Below are positions 12,570-22,733 of a stretch of 64,000 nt of DNA, one piece after another. The stretch lies in the NCBI GenBank assembly GCA_011033025.1, contig WFMF01000024.1:62001-126000 (forward strand). The letters are read 5' to 3'. Made by a program: the position numbers and the translations under genes. Positions within the stretch are counted from its first letter, which is position 1; each line of letters begins with the position of its first letter. The DNA comes from Beroe forskalii (lineage: Eukaryota > Ctenophora > Nuda > Beroida > Beroidae). The notes under the pieces were generated by a model that saw only the letters and a list, made by a program, of their open reading frames with translations, made no database searches and had not been told where the DNA came from.

Positions 12570-13179
12570 CATTCTGATGGTTCTTGACTTAGATTGAGAA
12601 CTATAGCGGTATTATCGAAATGAACCTTTCTAGAGATAACATTTAATCAACACTCAGATATATCATCAAAAGTCACCCTTGTTTTGAATCACTTGGAAAA
12701 CCATTTCACTGTAACGCTTGAATGAAATTAATACATCGTTAATTTGCCGCACTCATGCCAGGAGTATAGGAAAATGTTTCCCTACAGTTTTATCAGCTGA
12801 GCACCAGGTCCTGTACTTCTTACTCACTCAATTCAGAGCGCTTTTGAACTCTCAGTAATAGGTTTACACATTTATATAGATCACAAGGGACAATGACCTG
12901 CTCATGTAACCGGGTCTAGATAATTGTACCCCTGTCCCCCTGGACCATTGTTTCTCATCCACTTCGATACAGACCGCGCCCTATTGAAGAGATTTCGAGA
13001 CTTGAGGGGCGTGTATTGTGGTATGCATGCCCAGTAATATGTAGAGTGAACAACGGAGCAATTTGTTGCCATTGGTCTTTTGTTACTCAAGCGCGGATCA
13101 TTTTCGTCTTTACAGGAAGGCGCGGACACTAAATCAATTTACTAGCAGTGTAGAATTTAGCATTTAGTTCAGCGCAAAT

Positions 13180-15296
13180 GCGCGCCACGGTTCCGCATTT
13201 GGCCCATTTTGCGGATTTTAGTTCTTCCAAATCCAGGGGGCCTTTCGGGAATAGCGGGTGACTAGCGAGACTATCGGGAACTAGCGCACGCAGGCGGAAG
13301 GCCAGCGCTTGCTACGATAACTGGCGCAGGAGAGTCAATAGCTAGAGGAACGATCGCGTAGCTACAAGCTAGCGCAACTAGCGGGTAGCTAGCGCAATCG
13401 CGATAGCCACATCACCAAGAGAACGTAACTTGCGCATCCTTGCGCAAAACTTGGGGGTACAATCTTCCAAAATTCGAACAAATGAATTGGGAAAAATCCA
13501 CAACAAAAATTTGATTCATCACAAATGATGAAATTATGAAAACAAATTGAAGGTGTGAATCGTCACGTTTTGGTACTTTTCTGATGAGTTTTGAAGCTTT
13601 ATCTACGTCTAGAAAGAACCCTCTTTTTTCCTATTTCCTTCCTCTCTTCCTTCATTCCCTTCCCTCCCCTTCCTTCCCTACCCTTCCTCCTTTCCCTTCC
13701 TCCCTTCCCTTCCCTTCCCTTACGCCCTTCCCTTCCCTTCCTACCTTCTCTTCCTTCCCCCTTTCCCTTCCTCTGTTCCCTTCCTCCGTTCCCTTCCCTT
13801 CCTCCCGTCCCTTCCCTTCCTCCCTTCCCTTCCCTTCTCTCCCCTTTCCTTCCTTCCTCCTTTCCCTTCCTCCCGTCCCTTCCCTTCCTCCTGTCCCTTC
13901 CCTTCCTCCCTTGGCCTTCCCTTCCCTTCCTCCGTTCCCTTCCTCCGTTCCCTTCCCTTCCTTCCCTTCCCTTCCTCCCTTCCCTTCCTCCCTTCCCTTC
14001 CTCCCTTCCTTCCTCCTTCCCTTCCTCCTTCCCTTCCTTCCTCCTTCCTTCCTCCCCTTCCTTCCTCCTTCCCCTTCCTCCTTCCTTCCTCCCTTCCTTC
14101 CTCCTTCCTTCCTCCCTTCCCTTCCTCCTTCCTTCCTCCTTCCCTTCCTCCCTTCCCTTCCTCCCTTCCCTTCCTCCCTTCCCTTCCTCCCCTTCCCTTC
14201 CTCCCTTCCCTTCCTCCCTTCCCTTCCTCCCCTTCCCTTCCTCCCTTCCCTTCCTCCCTTCCCTTCCTTCCCTTCCCTTCCTCCCTTCCCTTCCTCCCTT
14301 CCCTTCCTCCCTTCCCTTCCTCCCTTCCCTTCCTCCCTTCCTTCCTTCCTCCCTTCCCTTCCTCCCTTCCCTTCCTCCCTTCCCTTCCTCTCTTCCGGTT
14401 CCCTTCCCTTTCCTTCCTTCCTTCCTTCCTTCCCTTCCTCCGTTTCCTTCCTCCGTTCCCTTTCTCCCTTCCCTTCCCTTCCTCCCTTCCCTTCCTAGCT
14501 TCCCTTCCCCCCTTCCCTTCCTCTGTTCCCTTCCTCCGGTCCCTTCCTCCGGTCCCTTCCCTTACTCCCGTCCCTTCTCTTCCCTTCTCTTCCTCCCTTC
14601 CCTTCCTCCCTTCCCTTCCTCCCTTCCCTTCCTCCCTTCCCTTCCTCCCTTCCCTTCCTCCCTTCCCTTCCTCCCTTCCCTTCCCTTCCTCCCTTCCCTT
14701 CTCTTCCCTTCTCTTCCCTTCCGCCCTTCCCTTCCGCCCTTCCCTTCCTCCATTCCCTTCCCTTCCTCCCGTCCCTTCCCTTCCTCCATTCCCTTCCCTT
14801 CCTCCCGTCCCTTCCCTTCCTCACTTGGCCTTCCCTTCACCTCCCTTCCCTTCCCTTCCCCTCCCTTCCCTTTCTCCCGTCCCTTCCCTTCCTCGCTTCC
14901 CTTCCCTTTCTCCATTCACTATCTTCACTACGCTATTGATGGAAAACTTCTACGTACAGACGCAAGAGAAACAGAGAGTGCAAACTGTGGCGCAACGAAA
15001 TTATATAAAAGGTCGAATGGTGTTTCCCGCGAGTTCTGCGCGCCACGCAGCGCACGTGCCCCAAGATATAGGACTCTGCATCCAAAGTCACGTGACCTTA
15101 AATTCACGTGCGAAATACGCGCGCATTCTATGTAGCCATTTTGTTTTATTTAGTTGTTGGTAGCGTTTCGCTTTTAAAAAAGTTATGCCCCAGCTGCGGT
15201 TATGCCCCAGCTGCGCTAGCTGATGTATAGTATGCGATAGCTACCCCCTTGGATTTGGAAGAACTAAAATCGGGCAGGAAGGAACCGTGGCGCGCG
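13180..15296. mobile_element. Element bounded by ~60-bp inverted repeats enclosing a polypyrimidine satellite
   Basis: The left arm (13180-13240) contains GCGCGCCACGGTTCC then GATTTTAGTTCTTCCAAATC. The right arm (15243-15296) contains the reverse complements GATTTGGAAGAACTAAAATC then GGAACCGTGGCGCGC in the mirrored order. The arms differ by indels between these blocks. The interior has CTAGCG-rich DNA, then the polypyrimidine array, then TTATGCCCCAGCTGCG repeats. This reads as a non-autonomous DNA transposon or foldback element whose interior expanded into a satellite. I could not define a target duplication, because the left edge abuts direct-repeat copy 2. Confidence 0.6.
13612..14920. repeat. 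1.3-kb polypyrimidine minisatellite (CCCTTCCCTTCCTCC)n
   Basis: Almost every base on the plus strand is C or T, built from CCCTTCCCTTCCTCCCTTCC and shorter variants, with rare G interruptions. The minus strand is therefore pure purine with many GGGAAGG and GGGAGG runs, suited to triplex (H-DNA) or G-quadruplex folding. The long Ser/Pro/Phe/Leu frames (plus) and Glu/Gly/Lys/Arg frames (minus) that cross it are artefacts of the repeat. Confidence 0.95.
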
Positions 15297-15385
15297 CCGC
15301 GCCTTATTTGTCCCTGTTATTTGGATTCAAAGTCCGGCCATTTTCTTTCACATCCAGGACCGGGATGGGATAGAAAATGGCCCGG

Positions 15386-15426
15386 CATGAAAGGACTTAG
15401 GACCAGCGGTCCCAAGTCCTTTCATG
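15386..15426. other. 41-bp near-perfect hairpin
   Basis: CATGAAAGGACTTAGGACC, three bases, then the near-complement GGTCCCAAGTCCTTTCATG. It lies in a longer palindromic neighbourhood containing GGCCATTTTCT and its inverse. Probably part of a further small foldback element; no gene is visible at 15300-15600. Confidence 0.7.
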
Positions 15427-15616
15427 TCGTTGGCAGGACCCTTTTAGCAACGATAGGATCGTTGATACTACAAAGAGGAACCGAACCAGCTCAAAAACCT
15501 TCCCGAATCAAACCCGGGTTGATTAATGATTATCTTGTTTCGGCTAGTTCCTGCTTTTCAGGAATTTCCTAAGCCCGCATAGGTGTGTGCAAACAGGGAT
15601 ATACGTGTTTAGCAAG

Positions 15617-15865
15617 GGTACGTCTCCCATGTAAACGGGAGCCTTCATTATCTATGACAATGACGTCACTCAGAAAAATATAATTAAGCGCACCCTGCGC
15701 TTTTTTACATTAGGGTTAGGTTCTGATTAGGGTCAGGATTTGTTAGGTTCAGGGTTAGGATTAAGGTTAGGGTTTGGGTTAGGGCAATGGTTAGGTTTAG
15801 GATACAGAAAAATTGACGTTTAGATCTGTGACGTCACTCAGAGCCGTTTATATGGGAGAGATACC
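15617..15865. mobile_element. 249-bp MITE carrying telomere-like repeats
   Basis: 22-bp terminal inverted repeats: GGTACGTCTCCCATGTAAAC at the left, and the complement of GGTATCTCTCCCATATAAAC at the right. It is flanked by a perfect 8-bp direct repeat, TTAGCAAG (15609-15616 and 15866-15873). Both ends also hold TGACGTCACTCAG. The middle (15713-15800) is degenerate TTAGGG-type DNA such as GGTTAGGATTAAGGTTAGGG. Non-coding. The TSD length fits hAT-like or P-like transposition. Confidence 0.85.
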
Positions 15866-15873
15866 TTAGCAAG

Positions 15874-16692
15874 CTAGGAATGGGTCTGACGACGTCACAC
15901 AAGACGGTGACGAGATTGCGTTGTCCGACTCATTATTTTGAATTTGACGTCTGACAAATTAGTTTACATTTTGGTTAGCATAGATTTTGCCATTCATTTG
16001 ATGAGGCAAAAATCATCCCACGTGAGAGAAAATTCGGCCGAATAAATCATCTAATCATTATTCTGTTGCAGAAGTCAAGAAATATGCTGATTTCACAGCA
16101 AATTACATTTTCAAGACGCGCCAATTTTTTGACACCCTACTCTGCTAATGCTACTGTACAGCCCCTTAACTCTTCATGTCTTTAATTGGGACATTCACAC
16201 ACAATCGTGTGAATCAATCCAAAAAATAAGTATTTTTGTTTTCTATCAAACCAAATATCAAAAACTTAAAAAAAAAATGGGAACATCGTTTTATTTTCGA
16301 ACAACAACTATTTTTTTTAATAACCTTTAAACCCCTTTAACCAAACATTGAATTTTTGTTTCAAAAAATGAAAAAAACCCCAAACTTTCAACTTCAAATG
16401 AATTAATCTTTTGATTATGACTGATTTTTCTTTTTTGGATTTTTTAAACCCATATAGTAATGATTTAGAAGAGTATAATGTAGCAGTTATGTTTGATGTT
16501 TGTACAGTACAATTAATACTTGACACTCGTCTACAAGACAGAAGGGTCTGGAAGTTGCAGTTTATACTTTAATCAGTTTATACTTTATAATCAGTTGGTA
16601 AAAGAGCAGCAAAGAATGTGAATCATTAATTTTCTGCTGTCGCCATGATTGCGTTATCAATAGATTAAATAAGGTTCGGGTGGGTAACCAAT
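15874..16692. other. Non-coding stretch
   Basis: AT-rich, with an A/T-rich block around 16260-16450. No recognisable exon. It ends in TAACCAAT (16685-16692), the target duplication of the next element. Confidence 0.5.
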
Positions 16693-17635
16693 CAGGGCCA
16701 TAATTCCCAGGGGCTAGAGGCTGAAAGCCCCCAAGATACAGACTGACTCAAAAAATTCTAACTCCCTATTAAAATTTCCAAATTTACTGATCTTTACAGT
16801 TTGCTACATTGAATGGGGAATGATATTGATGCATCATTCACCAATTGTGAAGGTTTTCAACATCATATCAACTCTTCATGTATGCTAGTTTGTAGGTTCA
16901 TCATGGTATTTTTATCTACAAACCCATTGCAGAAGTGCTGTAATAAATCCATGTCTCCATAGTAAGTAGGCAAAAAATAATAATAACAAGGAAAGAATAA
17001 CTAAATATCGTGCTCATATCATGCTCTAACATGCTCATAGATTTATACAAGTGACAAACTCGAAAGATAAAAAAGATTTAATGATTGAGGGCGAGCTCCG
17101 GATGGAGGATAGAGTGTCTTCTAACCATTGGCTCATTGGGCGAAACGGTGGCTGAATGCACCGGTCATGCTAATGATGGGGCGGAGTGGGGTGCCTTGCT
17201 TGTGTACTTTGGGCAGACCGTTTCGCCCAATGGTTAGGAGACACTCTGTCCACCATCTGGAGCTCGCTCTCAATAATCAAGGACTCCTTCAGCCTCAGGG
17301 GAAGTCAAAAAGATTCAATGATGTTCATATTAATTTAACGCCTTAATAAAACAAGCAAGTGCTCTGGGTCATCAGTTGGGTAAGGAGGATTATTACGACT
17401 CATAATTTTCACGATTCTTACCCATTTCTGTAGCCCAAAATTCATTCTCAGACATTGAAAAACCCAAAAATTTTCCGGGGGCTCCGCCTAACCTTCAACC
17501 AGGGCTCTGCCCCTGGACCCCGCTGAAGGCTGCGCCCCCAGACCCCTGCCGCCAGGGGCTCCGCCCCTGGAACCATTCCCTGGGCTCGCTTCGCTCGCCC
17601 AGCCCCCCAACTCGAAATTGAGAATTACGGCCCTG
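16693..17635. mobile_element. Non-autonomous hAT element (943 bp)
   Basis: Begins CAGGGCCATAATTC and ends GAATTACGGCCCTG. It is flanked by a perfect 8-bp target duplication TAACCAAT (16685-16692 and 17636-17643), the hAT hallmark. It has no transposase. It contains a foldback (17083-17276) and a GC-rich 3' segment (17470-17610) with repeated GGGGCTCCGCCCCTGG-type palindromes, very different in composition from the surrounding DNA. Confidence 0.88.
17083..17276. repeat. Foldback (inverted repeat ~65 bp arms) inside the hAT element
   Basis: The left arm includes GCGAGCTCC, AGAGTGTC, TAACCATTGG and GGGCGAAACGGT. The right arm carries their complements in reverse order (ACCGTTTCGCCC, CCAATGGTTA, GACACTCT, GGAGCTCGC). 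The loop is about 60 bp. It would form a long hairpin if transcribed. The short ORF over it is incidental. Confidence 0.85.
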
Positions 17636-17643
17636 TAACCAAT

Positions 17644-18860
17644 ATTGCCTTAAATTAGTGACATCAATGCCATGTCAGATGATGATGTATATCTTGATTC
17701 CTGTCAATCTGCAGGCTCTGCCCTTGAACATCATCACCGCGAACTCTAACCACGATCTAAAGTATCCCACAAATTAGAAAATAACCAGTAAGATCCGCCA
17801 GCCAATCGCATGCCTGTTTTCAAGTCACATGACTACCGCCAGCCAATGGGATGCGTTTTCGGAGGTATGCAACGTGCGGAGGGAACTACAGACAGATGAT
17901 TGGTTTAGAGATATATTTTGTAAGGTGTGGTAAATTGGGACCCCCTGGTCGGGAGGTTTGAATCTGTTGCTGTCTTCCCGGAGCTGTGATTGGCTGAAAT
18001 ATGTCACGTGATTCTAGTTCGACTGTTCTGATTGGGTAACACTGATATCTCGTGGGTGGAAGTGGGGTTAAAGTGTAAATTTGGGCTAGTTTCAGTGACA
18101 ATAGATAGATTAGTCTGCTAATGAATAATGATGTCCTACTGGGTGCCGATAATATAGTTAGATTAATGAGGTCGCGTCAATTGAAAGTGTGGAATGTGAG
18201 TCTGAATGTACGGAACTTCATGTACTGTTTTCGTATGTACATACACTATACTTCCAATGTCGGCATTCTCCAATATCCGGATGGTGACGGGTTGCTGAAA
18301 TGTTTTTTTGGACTTTTGGAATCTCCTCCGACTCAATTCTTGTGTTTGAGAACCACAAAACATGTCTCTTTTCTGGTAAGCCTCTTTACTGTTATAAAGC
18401 GCGCGCTGATTCATGATTGGCCAATGTCAGCTGGACCTCTGGGTAAGCTAAAGCGCGGTTGATAACGAAACTCACCGCTCATAAAACTGCTTTGCGTCAC
18501 ACTTGTTTGCAATTACAATACATGGATCTGAATGTATATATGTCTGAATGTTGGTATGTCTGAATGCAGGTAGGTATTTCTTTCTACAGACTACTCCAGT
18601 ACAAGTATGTCTTGCTGTATGTATACAGTCTGGATGTAGGTATGTCTGATCGTATGTGTATACGTCTGAATGGATGTTTGTTCGTATGTTTGTATGTCTG
18701 TTTTATTCATTTCCCCGTCTATCAGTTTGGAGTTTCTAGTGTTCGATGGTTTGTTCTGGGAAATGTTTTCAGTCAGATTTCAGTCGAATGTTCTATGCCA
18801 CTTAGGGAAAGTAAGTACTTTGTCCTCTGTCTGTGCACACACACACACACCTCTCACGAT
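17644..18860. other. Non-coding stretch with degenerate TATGTCTGAATG repeat
   Basis: No recognisable exon. From about 18535 to 18715 there is a degenerate tetranucleotide-derived repeat (GTATGTCTGAATG and variants), followed by (CA)n near 18834-18850. Short ORFs here lack domain signals. Confidence 0.5.
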
Positions 18861-19387
18861 AATATGACGTCATCATCACACGTTAACGTGTTACTTTACT
18901 GACGCCACACTTAACCTATATTCCCACCTAGGCACAGGCATATATCAGCGCCTGTCTGTCTCCAAGCACATTATAAATATCTGCTATAATCACACAGCTG
19001 AATTCATTGTCAGCTTGCTTTCACAACAAACTATCAATTACCTTGTGCCGAGTACTACTAGATGCGAGCACTCACCCCTCCTAAAGGCGGACTGACGTCA
19101 TCAATTCACCATTTTAAACCCTGATAACGACGTCATTCTTAAGCTATATAGTTGTTCGAGCGCGACTAATACATCTACAGCGAGTTACAGACCAGACTAA
19201 TTACCTAATTATCTAATTACAAGGAGGACCGTGTTACCTGAGAGCAGTTGTCTGCCGAGACACTTTATAAATGCAGACTCTTACTACATTCGTAAACAGC
19301 TTATTACAGGGGTTGAGTGGGGAAATAGTTGAAAACATCAAAATATGACGTCATTATCATGTGTTAGAATGGAGTGTTTGTGACGTC

Positions 19388-21561
19388 CCCTTGCGTACTT
19401 TCCACGCATAACTCGTTTCCAGAGGAATCGTGATTCTTGGGAGAGATTGTTTCGCATGTATTTTACTTATGCTCAAGGATGCTTCAGATCTTCTAGGGGT
19501 ATGACATCATTGACTGCGATCTATCTAACTTTATGTGACGGGTTCTGGAATCATAAATGTCGGAAACTTCAAACTACCGACAGAGAGAACTAGCGTTTTG
19601 GTGATTGGTCTACAGTACTGGGAAACCATTTGATAGAATATCCATAAGACTGTGATGACAGAGTACCTATCTGTGTATCATTGTCAAAAAAAATTCTAGA
19701 ATATGAAATATGTTGTACGAGGGATTGCAATGAGATAATATCGTGTGAATGTTATTCAATCATCCCATCTGTGAAGTCAAATTTGATCTGAAAGTGTATT
19801 ATAGTACTTTATAGTATGTCATGTTATACTTTAGTATGTGATTTATAAATCTGTCCTTGAGTAGATGGAAAACCCATCGTCTTTTTATCTGAGGTAAATT
19901 ATCGAGCCTGGAATCGTTATCAAGTAACGGTTGTACAATCTGATATTCTCGCACAATTGTAAGATGTTATCAAGAATACACCTTGGTAATTTATCTTTGA
20001 GCTAATGAGTTAATCATTGAATATGAGTTGCTTAGGTATGAATGCCGGTTTGTCTCAAGAACAACAATTTTACTACGGTCTACATTATCTACGATATGGG
20101 CACATTTATCTGTGTACCGAATAAATTATCACCGCATCAATATTGCAAAAAATGAGGTAAATTTAGAAGCCTTTAATTCTAATTTTACTAAAAATGAAAT
20201 ATATTTCCACAGCCTGGTATATAATTTTAGCCGTGTTAATATCAAGTCACTACTCTTCATGGACTATTCTACCCTTTCTAATGGCATTAGACAAAATTAC
20301 TTTCTATAAAGTTTGACTTAATTTAAATATTACTAGAAATATTGTTGTGCATTTTATGCCCTGTTTGTACTTTTTCCCAGTCTTTACCCATCCGTGAAAA
20401 CTAGGCTGTTCGATTCCTTCAGTTTCTCACTTGAATCCATCATAATTACACCGCTCTAAACCACCCATTTCATGTGGAAACATATTGTAATTTTAGGAAA
20501 TGAGATTAGGGTGCCACTTGATAACATTTCAAGGGGCTATTTAACCTGATTTGGAATAGAAATCAACAAATACAGTGCTAAAAACTCATTAAAAAACAAT
20601 CATAAAATAATTGGTTGGTCTGCAGTAGGTACTCTGCATAAATTAAGCTTTCAATCTTTAGCATTTGAAAGAAAATTCTCATTGAAATAAAATTTAGATA
20701 ACTAATTTTGCCACTAACAATAAACCTGATATGCAAACTTCAAATTGTATCCTAGACTTTTCATGAGGGTTGGTACCATATATCTATCTATACATGTTAA
20801 CATGTTAGTATACGTGATCACTTATCACTGATAAGTATACTTTGTACAATGTACATAAACTGTTATGTATACTAGAGTTTGAACCAGAGCCCAAATTTAA
20901 CATCACAGAGTTAAGTGCCAAGAATTTTACTCATGAAAATTCGAAAGAGCTGAATGTTGAAGCCTGATTCCGAGATGACTCATAGCACATCACACCCATC
21001 CCATGCTAGTCACGGCATCACCAAGAGTTGTAGTGGATCTTTGTTGACGCATGGCATGGCATGGAAATAAGCTATAAACATGGAAGTTAACATGGTAGTA
21101 AACAATGACATGACGTCACATATTCAACCATTGAACATGGTATTACACACATTGATGAAATTGACACACCATATCTCTTCATCCTTAATTGTTCTGTGCA
21201 TCCCCTTCCATCTCACTGTCACTTCTTTCCTCTTCTTCATTCTATCATCTTGTCAGATTCTTGAATACGCGTCCGTGGTCCATGGCCGAGAAAGCCGAAC
21301 GGCTAGATATTTTATAAAATCACTTTTTCTCTCATCCCCCTTCCACTGTTCCATTCCCTTCCAACGACCATCATCCAATTTCCATGTCACTTCCCCTTTC
21401 CCATCCTCTTTTTCACTCCCCAAATCTCTCAGATCTCACTCCTTAATTTCTCCTATATCACTAGTAAATCTTACCATATAAGGTAACAACTCCTCTTGTT
21501 ATATATTTCCCAACTCCCTCCCTCCATAATACATCAAACACAAACAAAAGAATACTGAAAA
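19388..21561. other. Non-coding stretch
   Basis: AT-rich DNA with no recognisable exon. A pyrimidine-rich segment near 21180-21480 creates a 133-codon ORF without domain features, which I do not call. ATGACATGACGTCACAT near 21107 may be a decayed CRE unit. Confidence 0.45.
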
Positions 21562-21717
21562 TGACGTCATTATCAAAGCTTACAATGGTAAGTTGATGAC
21601 ACTACACCGCCTATCACTCTCACACCCATTATATAACAATCCGTGTTCGCGTCTTGACGTTGGTTGACGGTGTCTTGGTAATCATTATATTTATTACAAG
21701 TCGAGCACAGCGTATAC

Positions 21718-22680
21718 AGGGTGGGTAAAAAGTCTGGACCCCCCCTCTCCAGCCAAAACGGTAAAAGATACGGACTTGTCCTTTTGAACATAATTAGTAC
21801 TATCAATTGTGAGTAGAAAAAAGTTGTCAAAGAAAAAAAATAATCAAAAAAATTTATGAAGGAGCAATTTTACAAAATTTGCAGAAATGACGTTATCTGG
21901 TCACGATCTGTCGACGAAATTCCTGATGAAGAACGGTTCAGAATGGTTGGGGCTCATCCTCAATGTTATGGAGTTTTTGTCTGCTTTTCTGCAGTTAAAG
22001 TGATGTGGGTTGCTAAGGAAGTAGGACAGTCATGGAACGGGGATTATTTTAGAAAAGTTTTGACAGAAAACGTGATACCCTTCCTGAAAGATCCAGACTG
22101 CGTTGTTGACCCCGAATCAGTGGTGTTCTAGCACGATCGTGCTCCGTCCATGAGCTCATTAGCAACACAAGCACTGCTTGAAGAAAACGGGGTTGATTTC
22201 TTCGGAAACTCCCAATGGCCAGGTCACTCACCTGACCTCAATCCGACTGAAAATCTTGGAGCAATCATCAAAGAGAGGGTTAAGCGGAAAATGCTCTCGA
22301 AGAAAAGTGAGGACCTCCAAGACATGAAGAGAATTTTCAAAAGAGTTATCGATGAGATAAATAACGACACTACACTCCTGCAAACGCTACTCAGATCAAT
22401 GAGAGAAAGACTAAACGCAGTGGTAGAGAATAATGGTGGAGCCACAAAATATTAGATATCATTGATCAATTGTAAAATTTTGTATATTTACCTGATAATT
22501 TAGCTCACAAAAGTGTCGTCTTAATGCTCCTTCATAAAATCCGACAAAAATAATTTGGAAAATCCAAAATGACTTTTTTCTACTCACAATTGATAGTACT
22601 TATTATGTTCAAAAGGACAAGTCCGTATCTTTTACTGTTTTGGCAGGAGAGGGGGGGGTCCAGACTTTTTACCCACCCTG
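21718..22680. mobile_element. Defective Tc1/mariner-type transposon
   Basis: Flanked by TA on both sides, with inverted repeats of about 110 bp: outer ends CAGGGTGGGTAAAAAGTCTG and its complement, inner parts sharing GGACTTGTCCTTTTGAACAT and its complement. Total length 963 bp, shorter than an intact element, because the N-terminal part of the transposase is missing. It sits between two CRE-flanked units. Confidence 0.92.
21856..22455 (+). pseudogene. Mariner-type transposase, truncated and interrupted
   Basis: The catalytic C-terminal half of a Tc1/mariner (DDE) transposase. It reads MKEQFYKICRNDVIWSRS at the start, then a stop codon TAG at 22129-22131 directly before HDRAPSM, and then continues in the same frame with WPGHSPDLNPTENLG to TAG at 22453-22455. 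The Asp of HDRAP and the Glu of PTENLG are separated by 37 residues, a DD37E-like spacing rather than DD34E/D. The helix-turn-helix DNA-binding region is absent. The stop plus truncation make it non-functional. Confidence 0.9.
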
Positions 22681-22733
22681 TATACTTCCACTATGACGTC
22701 ATTATCATGGATTATAATGATCAGTTGATGACG

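Larger units (their letters stand above)
10048..13171. repeat. Large direct repeat, copy 2 (3.12 kb)
   Basis: Second copy of the 5491-8343 block in the same orientation. It is longer mainly because of an insertion of about 254 bp at 10867-11120. It contains the second copy of the hAT-like MITE (12403-12569). It ends TTTAGTTCAG immediately before the inverted-repeat element at 13180. Short indels scattered throughout show that the duplication is not very recent. Confidence 0.85.

Noticed and set aside
13584-15163. Long Ser/Pro/Phe-rich plus-strand frames and Glu/Gly/Lys-rich minus-strand frames
   Set aside because: They exist because a polypyrimidine repeat has no stop codons in several frames. 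No domain, no codon bias, and multiple frames are open at once.
15713-15800. Telomere end or chromosome fusion point
   Set aside because: The TTAGGG-like repeats are degenerate, under 100 bp, and lie wholly inside a MITE with a target duplication.
21080-21481. 133-codon Ser/Phe-rich ORF
   Set aside because: Pyrimidine-rich stretch without domain features or splice-consistent neighbours.
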